Positions 26,201 through 41,200 of a stretch of 64,000 nt of DNA are shown here, one piece after another (position 1 is the first letter of the stretch; each line of letters opens with the position of its first letter). This stretch comes from Theristus sp. LFF4_11 (taxonomy: Eukaryota; Nematoda; Chromadorea; Monhysterida; Xyalidae). Below the pieces are notes generated by a model. It was not told where the DNA came from and did not search any database. It saw only the letters and a list, made by a program, of their open reading frames with translations. The DNA lies in assembly GCA_030248135.1 (NCBI GenBank), contig JASANC010003403.1, positions 62,001 to 126,000 of the forward strand. The letters are read 5' to 3'. A program made the translations under genes and the position numbers.

Positions 26201-29200
26201 AGCAGTCTCCGCTGACATGTCGTGTTTGCCTGAAGCAGCGACTAGTTCTTGAAGTTGTTTTGGTTGGTCATCTATGTCTTCTATCTTCTGATCAGTGGCA
26301 ACTTTTTCAGCCGATAAAATGAATGACAATGGTTTGGTGTCTGCATCTGTTTTCTGAATGTCAGATTGAGTTATATTGTGCAGTTGCAACGGTGTGCCTT
26401 GATCATCTTCTGTTTTCGGGACAGGCTTGGCAGGTTTATCTGACTTGGCATTTTTTTCTTGGACCGCCCTTAGTTTTGGAGTCTTTGAAACTGATGAAGC
26501 AGGTTTGCCTGGTTCCAGAACTGTTTTTTGTACATCGGCTGCTTTTTCTTCTTTGCTTTTAGCAGTCTCAGTTGACATATCGTGTTTGCCTGATGCAGCA
26601 ACTGTTTCTTTTGTGTCTTCTATCTTCTGATGAGGTGCAACGTTTTCTGCTGATGAAATAGTTTTGAATGGTTCGCTGACTGTTTTTTGTGTGTCAGTTT
26701 TAGCGTCCTTCTGAAACGCCATTAGTGGGGTTTTATCATCTTTTGTTTTCTGAGCGGTCGTGGCAACTTTTTCTGGTTTCGCATCTTGTTCTGGAACGCC
26801 CTTCAAAGGTGAGATCTTCAGGGTTGGTGAAGAAGGTTTGCCTGCTTCTACAATTAGTTTCGGTGCATCGGCTGGTTTTCCCTTTTTGCGTTGAGCAGTC
26901 TCCGCTGACATATCGTATTTGTCTGATGCAGCGACTGTTTGTTCTGTGTCTTCTATCTTCTGATGAGGTACAACGTTTTCTGCCGATGAAATAGTTTCGA
27001 ATGGTTCGCTGACTGTTTTCTGTGTGTCAGATTTAGCGTCCTTCTGCGACGCCATTAGTGTGGTTTTACCATCTTTTGTTTTCTGAGCATTCGTGGCAAC
27101 TTTTTCTGGTTTCGAATCTTGTTCTGGAACTTTCTTCAAAGGTGAAATCTTCAGGGGCGGTGAAGAAGGTTTGCCTGTTTCTACAACTACTTTCGGTGCA
27201 TCGGCTCGTTTTCCCTTTTTGCGTTGAGCAGTCTCCGCTGACATATCGTGTTTGTCTGATGCAGCGACTATTTGTTCTGTGTCTTCTATCTTCTGATGAG
27301 GTGCAACGTTTTCTGCCGATGAAATAGTTTCGAATGGTTCACTGACTGTTTTCTGTGTGTCAGATTTATCGTCCTTCTGCAACGCCATTAGTGTGGTTTT
27401 ATCATCTGTTTTCTGAGCGGTCGTGGCAACTTTTTCTGGTTTCGCATCTTGTTCTGAAACCCCCTTGAAAGGTGAAATCTTCAGGGATGGTGAAGAAGGT
27501 TTGCCTGTTTCTACAACTACTTTCGGTACATCGGCTGGTTTTCCCTTTTTGCGTTGAGCAGTCGCAGCTGACATATCGCGCTTGTCTGATGCAGCGACAA
27601 GTTTTTTAAATTGTTTTGGTTGGTCATCTGTGTCTTCTGTCTGCTGATCAATAGCCGGTGAAATAATTGCGAGTGGTTCTGTGACTGCAACTGTTTTCTG
27701 AATTTCAGATTGAGCTTTCTTCTGCAACTGCAGTGTTGTGTCTTTGTCATCTTCTGTTTTCTGGCTAATCGTGACAAATTTTTCTGATTTAGCATCTTGT
27801 TCTTGAACCCTCTTCAGAGTTGTGGTTTTCATCACCGATGAAGTAAGTTTGCCTTTTTTCGCAACTTCTTTTTGGAGGTCTGCTGTATCTTTCTGTTCGC
27901 TTTGTGCAGTTTCAGCTGACATATCGCGTTTGGTAGATTCAGCAACCCCTTTTTGTTGCGGGCTGACTTCAAACGTTACCTCCTCATCATCCGCTGTTTT
28001 TTCATTCGGCGAAGTAAATGGGAATAGATCAGAAACTGCACCTTTTGTCTGTATGTCTTGTTTACCTTCTTTGTGAATAGTTTTGACAGCTGTTTCTGGT
28101 TTTGAGGACACTGTTTGAACATCCCGTTTTTGTCCTTTATCAGTTTTTGTTTTACCTCCTGGTACCTCTGATTCGACGAAGAGTTTCTTCTTTTCATGCT
28201 GTTTCTTCTCTTTGTCTGCTTCTTGTGTCTCTTTTTGTCCAATCGGTTTTTCCGATTGCAGAATCTGTGCTTGGGCATTTTGTGTCTTCAAAAGTGGTGC
28301 AGCAGGTGGTCTGTCTGGTTCAGCAGCTGCATTCTGTACATCCGCTATTTTTTTGAGTTTACTGTGAGTTGTGGAAGCTGGCACAGCAAATTTGTGTGGT
28401 TTCTTGAGTTCTCCTGAACTTTCGTTTTTGTCTGCTTTTTTCTGGGCAGGCGCAGATGGTGTGTGAGTTTTTGAACTTGGTGTGATTGATTTTTTCTCTG
28501 CTGTTTGTTGTACGCTAACTGATTTTTGCTCTTCCGCTGCTAGCGTTTCAGTTTTCTTTAGTTTCCCCTCATCAGTTATTTTCGTGGGTGTTTTGTGTGT
28601 GATCTTATCACTGTCGACTGTCTGCCAATCAGTTTGCGTTGTGTGCAACATTTTTTCTTCAAGCAATTCTTTTCCCTGTTTTGTGTCTGTTTGACTGGGT
28701 CCTACGGGCAATTTATTGGCAACAGGCTTCTCCCGCTCAAGATGTTGCGCGTCTCTGTTTTGGTCGCTAATGTCCTGGTCAACCATGATGGATTTCAGCA
28801 CCGGACGTTCATTTCTGGCTACCGTGTTGTTGTCGTGAACTGGCTGTACTGCTGTGTCAACGATGTTCTGCGCAGCCGTGGCCTTTGCTTTTGCAGCTAA
28901 AACGACGATGGTACACATGATATAAAACAACTGGACTAGTTTTTGTTTGCATTACTCTTTGAGTTCACAATTCAACATTCCGGCTCTTGTCATTAAAAAG
29001 GTTTAAAAAAAGCATAGTCTCAACTGAATTCAAGTTAAAACTTGAAATACCTCTTTTTTGTACTGGTGTTGATCGCTTCGCTGACAGTTTCGTTGGTTCT
29101 ACACTGGGTGTTTCTGCAACAAAAACCTGGTGTTTCAATTGACTTGTCAGACAAACAAGAATTAAAAATTAACATGCATAACTAGTTTTGTTATAACGTT

Positions 29201-32200
29201 TTGAACCAGTAAATGTTGCAAGCCTTGTCCATGCAACGCATTTCAAAGTTGTTAAAAATTAAAAGAAGCAATTTGTGTGCCGTTTTCATTCCATGCTAGC
29301 CATGCAAGCAACATGCAAAGTAGTAGTAAAATTACTGTGTCGAAAAATAAAAAAAAAACAAAATTTCAAATTTGAACAAAAAAAACAAAAATTAATTGTT
29401 CTTGTTGTCTATTTTTAGTTTGTGTGTTTTTCACATGCTTAAATGTTTAAATCATAAATTAAAAACTTTTCTAACGTACACGTTCATGAAGGTTTTCGTT
29501 GTACAGTAAAACTGATTGTGTCGCGATTTTTATAAACTGCAGAGTACTCAATGTTTTCAGCTTCCTGAAAGCTTTGCCCATCGATTGTATCTGCGGACGC
29601 TGAACTTTGACAAAATTGAATGGAGCTGTGCGCCTGTATGATCTGACCGCTGAGTCTCGACGGCTGCCTCTAAGAACCCGAATATTATCTGCTGAGTTGC
29701 GTGATGCCACGCAGGACAATTTCAAATTAGCTATAGATTATTGCAGTTGCAGAACAAAACATTTCGAGTTCAGTTGGTACACATGTGGTGGTGGTACAGG
29801 TATAAAGGTAAATTGTTTCCTGATCCCTGAAACAAAAAGTCATTTACGCAAAAATGTGAGTTTTATTTTACAGTTCGAACCTTTCAGTCGCTCCGTGTGT
29901 GAAACGAGCACTGTGTCGACCAGTGTCACCAACGTCGAATCACTGATGGCCTCTCGTCTCAACTGAGCGATCAGAGCAATGCGCTCTTCCATTCGGCGAT
30001 GTTCTTCGTAATTTACTTGAGTTGTTGCTTGCAATGACTGTTGACTTTTGAGTACACGTTCCACGGACTCATGCACTGATCCCAGTTCCAATGCTGCGTC
30101 GATGTTGACTAAGCTTTCAGCAATTTGTGGCTCTGTAAATGGGAACAGAAAAAAGTCATCAGCAGTTTAGTTGAATACCAGATTGTATTATTGTTATTAC
30201 TAAACCGCCAGATCGACGGGTTAATAATGGATCACGCATTCGGCAGTTAAGACGTCTTTTTTAAAGTATATGACCTTACCAATTATTGTAACGACAGCAG
30301 TGCTGCTTGCCCTGCCAACCAAGTTTTCAGCCACGCATGTGTACGTGGCAGTGTATTGAGTGACGTCTTCCAGCAACAACAAACATATTCCATCTTCATA
30401 AACTGTCTTCTTGTCCAATATTGGTTGCTGGTTCTTCAGCCTGCAAAAATTTTACACTCTAATTGTCTTGTTTTCAAATATTTTATTTTAGTTTATTAAC
30501 CAGACATTCACTACCAACCACGTGACTGTCGGTGTTGGTTGTCCGGTAACGATACACTTCAAGTGAATCGTTTCATGCACAATCGCCGAAGTATCTATCA
30601 GCTTTAGAGTGAATGTTGGCGCTTGTTCGTACGCGCTCGATTTTGTTTCCGTGACTTCGGTTGCTGAACAACAATGATTTTTTGCCTAATTCTGGGTCGG
30701 AGAGCACTTCAGTACCGAGTCAAGAGGCTTGGCAAACGACTGTACGTTTAGTTTTAAAATAACAATCGGTCTAATGAAACCATGATCACATATGTACAGG
30801 ATGAGCTAAAAAGGTTCCAACTTCTAAATGCTCGGGCTTGTGCTAAGACCTTTTGACTTAAAATTTGGAACACTGTTGGAACATTTCGGAAGGTTTTTTC
30901 AGTTTGTTTGTTTGTTTTTGTTTGTTTACATGTTTCAGTTCATTTTTACTGTGTAATTTTGAAAAAAGCAACTTTTGACACAAAAACAAAACTTAAGCTG
31001 GAATTGCATTTTTCACTGCAGAAAACAATCAGTCCGCTTGATGAAAAAAAATCAGATAGGTAAATTGTGTGAATTAAAGTAAAAAACAATTTGCATTTGA
31101 AAAGATTAATTCGCATCTGTTCTGAGCAAAACCGCTCACGCACACTCTGACTCGAAGCGAAACATCAGAGTTATCGAAGACTGCTCAAATACAAGTTGGC
31201 GTTCGTCATTTCCAAGCTACCATGTGCGACTTGCTTTTTCTATCTTTTTTGCGTTGTGATCACTCGGGTTGTCACCAAAGTTCATCATTTGGCATTTGTT
31301 ACAGCCAAATCAACCTTAGCATTCCACTACATTTCTCGATATTTTATGTTTTCCAGATATTCTGCTGTAGTGCCTGGTAGGGGTAACATATCCTTAAAAA
31401 ACTTGGTCAGAAAAACCTCCCAAAGTTTTCTGATAGCGTTCCAATTTTTAGCTCAGCACAAGCCAGTGAGAAGATTTTAAAGTTGGAACCGTTTTTGGTT
31501 CACCGTGTACTTACAAATCATTGTGAGACGAGTCGATGTTACAGCTGTGCCGACTGCATTTGAAGCAACACAAGTGTACTCCGCTATTTCGCGTGCAGTC
31601 GCGTTGTGGATATCCAATATCGCAACACCATCCTCATAGGTTTGTTTTAACTTTCTGCATACGAGAGTGAAGAATTAGGAAGTTGATGTTCTGTCAAATT
31701 TGTACGGCTAAAGCAACGCGACAATGTCCAACAGTAATCATGGATAAATCTGTTAATGAACGAAATGAACAATGACAAACAATTCTTGTTCAATTGGCAC
31801 CGCATCTTTTAGCCATTGAACCGCTGGAGTAGGTGACCCAGCTACTGTGCACTTTAGTCGGATATTGGCGCCGATTTCAAATTCTTTATCTTGTAGTGGA
31901 ACCACGAAATGTGGTGCATCTGCCTCAGCACTTGTCTGGGATTCACTAATGGCAGCATCTGCAGGTGAAAACAAAAGTAAAAGCGTTTAATTAGATACTG
32001 TCTTGTTTCAGCTGCAACTTTGGTTTTTTATTTAAATTGACCTATAATTTCCAGCCGACAAGATGTAAACGCCTGCCCAGCCACGTTTGTTGCTGTGCAC
32101 GTGTATTCGCTTGAATCAACTTGATCCGCAGCATGTAGTTCAAGAACTGCTATTCCATCCTCAAACCATTGCTTAGCGGTCCTGTGATGTCAATTAAAAG

Positions 32201-35200
32201 CATTCCTCAATGGTACGCTTACATTTGTACATGTACATTTTATCAAACATTGGAAGCCCGTCTGTTCAGGTTCTTTTCAACTTTTTCTTTTACTCACTCT
32301 TTCACCGGCTGCCCATTTGTTTGCCAAGATACGGTTGGCATTGGTCGGCCAACAACATTGCACTTCAGACGTATGTTGTCGCCAACGCACACGCTGACGT
32401 TTCCCAATGGCAGGGTAAACACGGGCGCTTCAAATTCTTTTTGACTTGCGACTGATTCGCTGACATCTTGATCTGAGATAATAAAAAAGATTTTTGATAA
32501 GCTTATTTTGTTGTTATTTAAATTATTTAATGCTATAAAAGAATTGATTGAGCCAAATCTTATTGATGCCAATAAAAACTAAATTTTACTGACCGATGAT
32601 GCTGAGCACGCAACTTGTCTGTGTAACACCGATTGCGTTCGTGGCAACACATTCATAGCGCCCCGCGCACACTTTGGTAACTTGTCGAATACGAACAATA
32701 CAGACGCCGTCTTCGTAGATTGTCTCAATATTTCTGAAAGTGTGTGGAAGAACAAAGCTGACACGCCACAAGAGCAACTTTATTGGAAAGGTTAGAAAAT
32801 CCGTTTTTGGGACATTTTACATTTCATACAAGTTAACTTTTTTTGGTTAGTGGTAGTTCGAGATATCAAAATTGTGAAGTGGCAGGAAATGAGCGAGATG
32901 GAGTTGTTTACTAACTGATTCGGTTGGATGCGGCCGCCTTCAAACGACCATTCAACACTGGGGATCGGGTAGCCTTTCACGTTGCATTTCAGCTGCACTT
33001 TGTCTCCTTGTTGCGCTTCGATGTCGGTGAGCGGTAAAGTAAATACTGGCATTTGCTCCGGTGACCCAGAGCTGACGGACGATGCACTCGAAGTTAAATC
33101 ACGGTCCAGCATGCCTGAATAGAGTGCTGCAGCATTGCGGCATGCTAGAGTCCCACCTACCCAAGTACTTCTCGCTATGCTCACTTTTTTATTCCGATGC
33201 TGAGTCTTGGTTACTTTGAAACAATAAAGATATGTTTACCAGAAACATCAACAAGACACAGTGTTGTTGCGGATCCAATGGCATTCACCGCCTCGCACGT
33301 ATACTCGCCAAAATCGGCTGTTGTTGCTGTGGCTAATTGAAGCAGACAAATGCCATCGTCGAAGATTATTGTTGTTTCTCTAAAACAGATCAGCGATTGT
33401 GATTATCTCCAATGCATGTCTGCAGTAACCCGTTAGCGTTGTCTGCGAATGCTTACTCATCAGCTTCAATTTTTGTTCCATCTTTGTACCAAGTGATCAC
33501 CGGAACTGGATAGCCACTGACAATGCACTTCAGACGCAGCGATTGTCCCTGTTGGCCAACTGTGTCGGCAAGAGGTAACACAAACATTGGCGCTTGCACC
33601 GCAAGGCTTTCGGAAGAAGTGTCTGACTCTTCGGTTTTTGCTCCCGGTTGTGCTGCAAAACGTTTCGTTAATATCAAAATTTGAATTTAGTCGAAACGTA
33701 AATTGTAAAACTGTTTACATGAATGTCTAACTGAAATAACAGTGCAATCGCCTTACCGATTCCAAGAAATGCAGACGTAGTCGCTCGTCCGACAGCATTC
33801 ACTGCCTCACACGTGTATTCTCCTTCGTCTTCGAGCACCGCTTTCTCTATTTTCAGTATGCATACCCCGTCTTCAGATATCACTTCGTACTCCCTGACAG
33901 TAAAAAAGTAACCCGTTTACATGCAAAGCGCAGAGAGAAACTAATGTGCTTCAAGCGACAAATGCGTTCATGATACACAAATGTACCTGGACGAAGTCAC
34001 GCGATCACCGTCAACAAACCACTGAATCACTGGCGTTGGATACCCGACAACATTGCAGCGCAGCATCACTGCACTTCCCTCTGACACAGCGGTGTTTGAC
34101 AGATGCAGTGTGAATGCGGGCGGCTCCAGCGGCAGACCCATGCTGGATGTTTCTGACTCGGATGTCAGCTATAATACGATACAACTCAAGAATACAAGAA
34201 TCGGAATCATTTTTACGTGTGGTGTCTGTGTGAGTATCCTTTCCGTGCAAATGTTTTTTTCAAAACAGTCAACACACTTCAATCGAAAGCGATTTCAACT
34301 CAGGCGCTTCCGGTTGCTCTTCAATATCAACGCACTCAGTCACGTTTAACTGACGGACGGTCGGTAGTACGGTGTCTTGTTGCAAGTGCTGCGCGAGCAC
34401 ATACAGAGAAACCTGCAATGTGAAATGGTTTGCGTGTTTTCTGAACGTCAACGTCTAAACTGAGACATCTAAAAGAACATACGTCTTCAGCAATGCTTGT
34501 CGCGTGCACTTCTACCATGCCAACAATGTAGTCAACACGTGGCGTTGCCAAGACAGCATTTGCCTCTTCGGCTGACCCCCGAGCGCACTTCAGAATCGCA
34601 GAGCAGTCAACGTGTTCCGCTGATACGGCTGTGTAAATCGCACAGGTTTCACGTTGAAAGTCAATCATCGTCAAGTCAGTCGTCAGCAAGTTGTCTGTCG
34701 AAGATACAAAACCGGAATCTGTCAAAATGTTGGTCGTTTGCGATGCCACAGTTTCGAGCGAAGCTGTCGATAGGATACGCTCCGTTTGAGTAGAGGCTGT
34801 TGCGAAGCGTGTTAATGGCGCTTTCAGTTCGATTGACGCGCTAACGAGCTGCAATGCACTTGCAGGCGTTTTCAAAGCCGACACCTCCAAGTGTCCTATT
34901 TCGACTATCGCTTCAATTTGACTGGTTTCTGGTTCAATCGTTAGGTTTACATCGGCGCTTTGAATCTCCTGGGTGATGACACTTTCCTCAGTTAAGGCGA
35001 TGGCCGTGCGTTGTTCTTCAATTGATTCCATCAATCGAGCTTCTTGTCGTGCAGTGGTCAACGTGTCATCGGTTTTTTCTGAAGCGCAAGTTTAATTTTG
35101 CAAACATTCTAGAATTAGCAAAAAAAATTATAACAAAACATCATTTAGCATGCCTGATACAATCAACTCGGTCACTTGATAGCGCCGTCCGTCCAGTGCA

Positions 35201-38200
35201 ACAGAATAAATAGCCGAGTCTTCGACCGTCGTGTCTGTGACAATTAGTGCATGGTGCTGCCCCGAACTGTGCATGTGCACCCGGGCACTCTGTTCGATGA
35301 CGCTTTCGTTTTTGTACCTTTTTACAAATAAGTATATTCAGTTAAATACAAAATTACAAACGTTTCAGAATCTGATTTATACTTTTTTGTTTATGTGTTT
35401 TTATTCGATTTTTCCACAGATTCCACAGTTTACATACTTACCATACAATTTCGCGCAATGGTGTAGCAGTATCGCAAGTAATTTGAGCCACGCTTCCTAT
35501 CGCTACCTGCATCTTTTCGGGGCATGTCGGCACAACAATATTGGCGTCATCTTGAGAGGAATTCAGATAATATGTTATGAACTATTCGCATACATGTACT
35601 TAAGTGTAACACATATGTACATCACAGACACATGCACGTTCGACTGCCAAAACTGTAGGCCCTTACGGGTACTACCCTATTCAATCTTTACACGAACCTT
35701 AACTGCAGACAATGCACTCACCTGCACTTCACTTTCACATTTAATAAATAAAACCTCTAGTCTGACAATTATTCTTACTTAGTTGAAAATAAGTCGTAAT
35801 CAGTTTACCCGTTGTTTTGGCATTTTTAGGTAATGTTTGCATTGCACAGTTCCTATTGACATTGTTTACGCACCTTCAACAATTACTTGCGCAACACATT
35901 GTCGGTGACCGCTTATATCAACGCTGTACATACCAGAGTATACCAATTGCGTGTCGTGAATGATGAGATGTTGCTTTTCGCCATCCTGAGTTGTTTGTTT
36001 TAAATTTTGGTTTATACTGTCACCTCATTACATTTTTGTGCCTCACCTGGATGGTCTCAAATTGCAACGACAACTTGTTCAAAGGTTCTTCGTCTTTCAA
36101 CCAAGCGACTTCATTGTGATCAGCTGTACTCATCTCGCACGTCAGCGTTGCCGTGCTGCCTATTGGCACGTGAAACACCGTCGGCGCTGCGCGTGTTTCA
36201 GGAAGTAGCTCTGACGCTGAAAAAAGTCGTTTTTTAGTAAGTCTTGAGTAAGTTTAGCAACTTTTTAGTAACTTAGTAAGTTCAGCAGGAGTAAATGCAG
36301 AAGTATAGTGAATGATAAACTTCAACGCACCTTCAACAATTAATTGAACAGTAACGCGTTGTTCGGCTAGCATGGCCACGTAGTTTACTGCATCTTCCGG
36401 TCGTACTTCTTCAATGACCAGATGATGCTGTGTGCCCTCCTTGACGTACCGCACCCGCCCACTTTCTTCCATTGGGCGACCATTAACAAACCACTGAACT
36501 TGTTCGTCTGCGCGATTCAGCTCACATGTGATGCGAGCTGTTTGGCCTGAATTGATTTTGGTTTTACTTTTTGGTTTTGGTTGATAGGACTGTGGGTTTT
36601 TTTACTCATTTATCACGATGCACCATAGTGCAACTGGACGCACAATCGTTAATATATTCGTTTTGCTTCTAACCTTCCATCACAAAGCAGGTCTCATCGG
36701 AGCTGACAATGCGCGACGGCAGCTGATGAACAATGACATTTGCTACTGGATAGCTCTTGCCACGGACGTGAATCGCGTATAAGCCAGCGTGTTGCATTGA
36801 AGTTTCGTTAATCAGCAGTTTTTGTTCTTGACCTTGAGCAATTGTTTCGAACGTTCCTGAGATCGGTTGCCCATCGCGAGTCCAGACAACGGCCTGCATT
36901 GTAAACTGACACGGTCAATAACCTTACTATTCCTTCTCATCTTATGCAATTGCAACGTAATTATTTTGTTTTTTTCGTTTTTTTACTTTGGGTTATCCGA
37001 GTAAAAGTTCCACATACATGAGGTCAAAGCAATTCACCTGAGCAGATAAATGTTCCGCCAGTTCGCAGGTGATTCTGGCAGTTGAGAACTCTTCGACAAC
37101 ATAAGTGTACGGCAATTGTTGTTGTTGCTGAGTGACAGAAAAAATCGTTGTTGCTGCGCTCTGTTGTGGAAACTCTTGCAGTGACGCTGACGAGTCAGCA
37201 GTTTGTGCGATCCCTTCAGCGCTGACTCGAAGGCTCGTCTCCGGTGTGGGTCTGTATTTTTTTTAAATTCAAACCGTACATGTAATTCAGACAATGTAAC
37301 CAGTGTGGAGAACGTGATTGGACATGTATGTACATAAACAACGTGATTGCGCTTGAGATGTTGAGAATTTATTTGGCATAACTTCTTACAATTTCACGAC
37401 GTGCAACGCGGCGCTGTCCACTTCGTAGGTGTGAATACTAGCGCCAATGCCTTCATGCCACGGCTGCTGTACGAGTTCCACGGCGACAGAGTACTGCTCG
37501 TCGATGCGTTTACGATAAATCTCCTGCATCTCTTCTCTGATTCGTTCTGCAATCAGCATTGCCGATTGTAATTCCGGTATTGTCGACTCGCAGGACGCCA
37601 CGATTGGTATTGTTGTGCTGCAGCGGTGGACATGGTTATTGACTCATTGATTAAGCGAACATGCAATAACAAATCCGATACATTTATGACAAACCTGACG
37701 ACGCTCGACTCGGTGCTTTCAGCTGATGCACTTTTTGTCATGTCCGCTGCAAGCATGAAATGCTCTTCAATAGAGCTGCGTAGAGACCCGTGAAGTAACT
37801 GTTGTTGGCTTTCGGTCATTCGCTCAAATGCCTTTTGACTGTCGGTGCGCTGAAGAAACTCGGTGTCAAGCACCACTTCTGCAAACGACGTAGTCAGCTG
37901 ACTGCTCTCAACAATTTGCGCCGGAAATACGAAAACAGTTGATGAAGTCATGTCAGAAGCTGAAATTTTTTGTCGTTTTCCCAGTTTTCCTTATAGGCAA
38001 ACAACTAAACCGAAAGTTACATTAAAAGACTTTCGAGCTTTTCGACTTACTTTCTAAACATATCTGTGCTATATCAGCCTCGCTGATCAAAAACGTGGCA
38101 GATGTGGCAATACAGGGCTGATCGATTACAACTATCTCCAGTTCAACGGCTTGCGAGACGCGAACAAGATCGGCTGCAGCTCTAAATTCCTCCGAAGCCA

Positions 38201-41200
38201 TCATGACCAAGTCAATGTATGACGATGAGATCGAAGTCTCAGCAACAGACACGGCGACTTCTGATTCGTCTGGTGGCGAATCGACAGTCACCTTTAGATT
38301 AATAGATTCTTGACTTTGTTTTGCCATCACAAATGCCAATGCGCTTGCTGAAGCTCGTTGCACAAATCGAACAAGCTGATGAGTTTGTTCTTCGGGTCGT
38401 TCTACGGTGACCGTAATTAGTGCCTGCTCAGCTTGATGAACGAGATCCCTTTTTGGCCGTGGCGGTCGCACTGGCATGTGTGTCGTTGTGTCGAGCGTCC
38501 CGACTTCGGAAGCGCTTTCAAGAATATGAACATTCGCGTCAGCACTCGGTGATGGAGAGCGAACCAAGCTGACTGCCGATAAAATTAGTGTTTCTTGGTA
38601 GGCTGTTTCATAAGATTCCTCTGGCGATTTGGCGCGCTGCTCAATGACTCGTTCTGAAGTCGTATGATAATAACCAGCGGTAATGTGTTGATAGTTGAAC
38701 GTTGCTTGTTGTTTGGGCCACACGGGTACAATAACGTTGCATTTTGAATGGAATGCTGGGCGAACAATATCGATGGCCAAGTTTGACAAATATGTCCTTC
38801 GTTCAATTACACGCAACTTTCGAGTCACGGTTGCGTTGTCATTGTATGAAACGACCGCGACTAATTCGAGGCGTTCTTCTGTAGCAGTAAAGCATGCCAC
38901 TGTTTTACGTCAAACGTGAAAAAAAGAAAACTTGAAAACGAGAAAGCCTGAAAGAGTAATTTACCTGGTTTTACTAAAATCACGTCTGTCGACGCTGAGG
39001 CTAAGAACTTTCGTTGCAACCGGACAAGCGTGCTTGCGAAAGCTGACGACATGCTGAGCACAGTGATCACTGAGTCGTAGCGATCGCCGGGATGTACCAT
39101 ATTGATACTGGCACTAATCGTTTCTGATGGCTTCGGTGCTGTCAGTGTTGCCACTTTGCGGCTGGTTGCAAATCCACTGTAGATATACCAATAAAACGTC
39201 ATGTGATATGTAAAATGGAATTAGCAAAATTTGTGGTGACCGGTTTACTCACATGGCAGTATCCGTCACAGTTTCAGAAACTTGTTTTCGAGCATCACTC
39301 AGTTCTCGTCGGTGAATATCGGGCAATGGATGAGCCAACTCAGTTTTGGTGATTTGCTCACTAATGAACGCTTTTGGGAGTCGATCTTCATGAATTGTTA
39401 TTTCCACATGCTCGTCAACAACTACCAATTCCTCTTCCACCATTGTATGAGTCACCTGAATTGTTTGCAGAAAATTATGTTCAACATTTAATTTTTACAT
39501 GCTACATTTTTACACATAGAGAAAATTTTACATGCTAAGTTTGGATAACCTGAAGTGGTGGTTGGATAAGTGCCACCGTTCTTGCGATGTGCTTGTCACT
39601 CACAACTGCTGTCGATTGTGCACTCTCAGAAGTCTTTACTATAGTTGGTTGTGTGGTGGTCAAAAGTGATGTAGCTGGTGGGATACGCTCATGCTGATCG
39701 GCACTTGGGATACTTGCTTTTATGGTGGTATCAGCTGTTTTCTGCGCGATCAGCTCATGTTCATCGACCTGTTAAACGTTAGTTTCTTTTTGTTTTGCTT
39801 CATTATATAAAATTTACAAACAACAAGTACCTGCAAGAACTCTTCCTCAGTTATTCGCACCATCCTTGCTAACGTTTCAGCTGCCAGTTCCATTGCCTCG
39901 GTCACAATCACATGTGCGAGAATTTCAGCGCGTGCTTCGACGTTTTGAAGAAAAACGTCGACATTCGTTTCTTGCACTGGACTCAGTGCAATGACATGTT
40001 CATCAATCTTTAATGTGTTTTTTATTTTTGTTTTTTATTCATTTTTTTATTTATTTTATTTCGCAAGAATGCGGGATGCTCCGCTAAAACTGTTAAGACA
40101 GCATGAGACACGGAGACCCATATGTGATGAAGTGTTCTATGCAAACGTTTATAAAACTAATCACACTTACTTGTAATTCTTCCGTCCATTCTTCTACAGT
40201 ACGTTGTTTTGTCGTGATGGTTGGCCCAACTCGTAGAAACGCGTAACCGGTGACGCTGCCGTAAATTTGAGCCTAAATGAAATGCAAATAGTCTCAGGAC
40301 AATAAATAATTTACGGGACAAACTTATGTGCACGCACACAACACTACTTGAACACAATGATGAACCAACGCACTTCGGCAAGTACTTCAGCAATTGTACT
40401 GGGAGCTGTTGCTTTGACTTCGGTTGTAGCGGTTTCGTAATGCCCAGTTTTGATTTTTGATTTTTCTTTTATTTGGAGCCATTCCTCATCAGTTTTCACA
40501 GATTTGGTTACAGTTTTCAGTTCAATTTGGATTTCATCTGATGGTTGCTGAACAATGCGCATTGTTGGCGTCGTTTGCACCGTTTGCTGCTGTTCTGCTG
40601 CTTGCACACGACGGCGTACTTCACTTTCAGTGTGCTCCTAAACAAAAAAAATGACGTAAAAACCTTTGTTTTAATTCTTCTTGTAGAAATGTCCTTTCAA
40701 CCTGCCATATCTTCAACTATTGTAAAAAAATTTCGTCACATACCGCACGCTCAGCAGAAAAATCTCGCCCAAGCACAGTGAGCGTGGCACTAGACAATGC
40801 TGATCCAACTCGATTTCTCACCACACAAATGTATGTGCCTTGGTCATCGCTGGTCACCTGCATAGTGAGAGTGATATTGTATCATACAGTCATTAGTTAT
40901 CAAAAACCTTGTGGGGTGCATAATCAGTTTTTTTTCATTGTCAATATTTATTAAAATATTGATATCGTCGAGGTATTTCATTGACATTTTCAATTTGCTT
41001 CGTGAATCACCATACCGCACCTTCGTGATCTGCAGGCATTGTCGACCGTCTGGAGCACTCTGCAGCAAGATTCGTTGACTTGTGAATAACTGTCGTTGGT
41101 TACGATACCAGTGGACTTTGCAGTCAGGAATTGGTTCTATACGACACAGCAGGTGGACGGTCCTTGACTCTTTCGTTGTAATTGACCGAAGATGTTCAAG

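Noticed and set aside
25231..28900. Many plus-strand open frames of 60-120 codons across the giant exons, some recurring every 333 bp
   Set aside because: They are shadows of the minus-strand K/E/T-rich repeat: its codon usage leaves few stops on the other strand, and their period equals the repeat unit.
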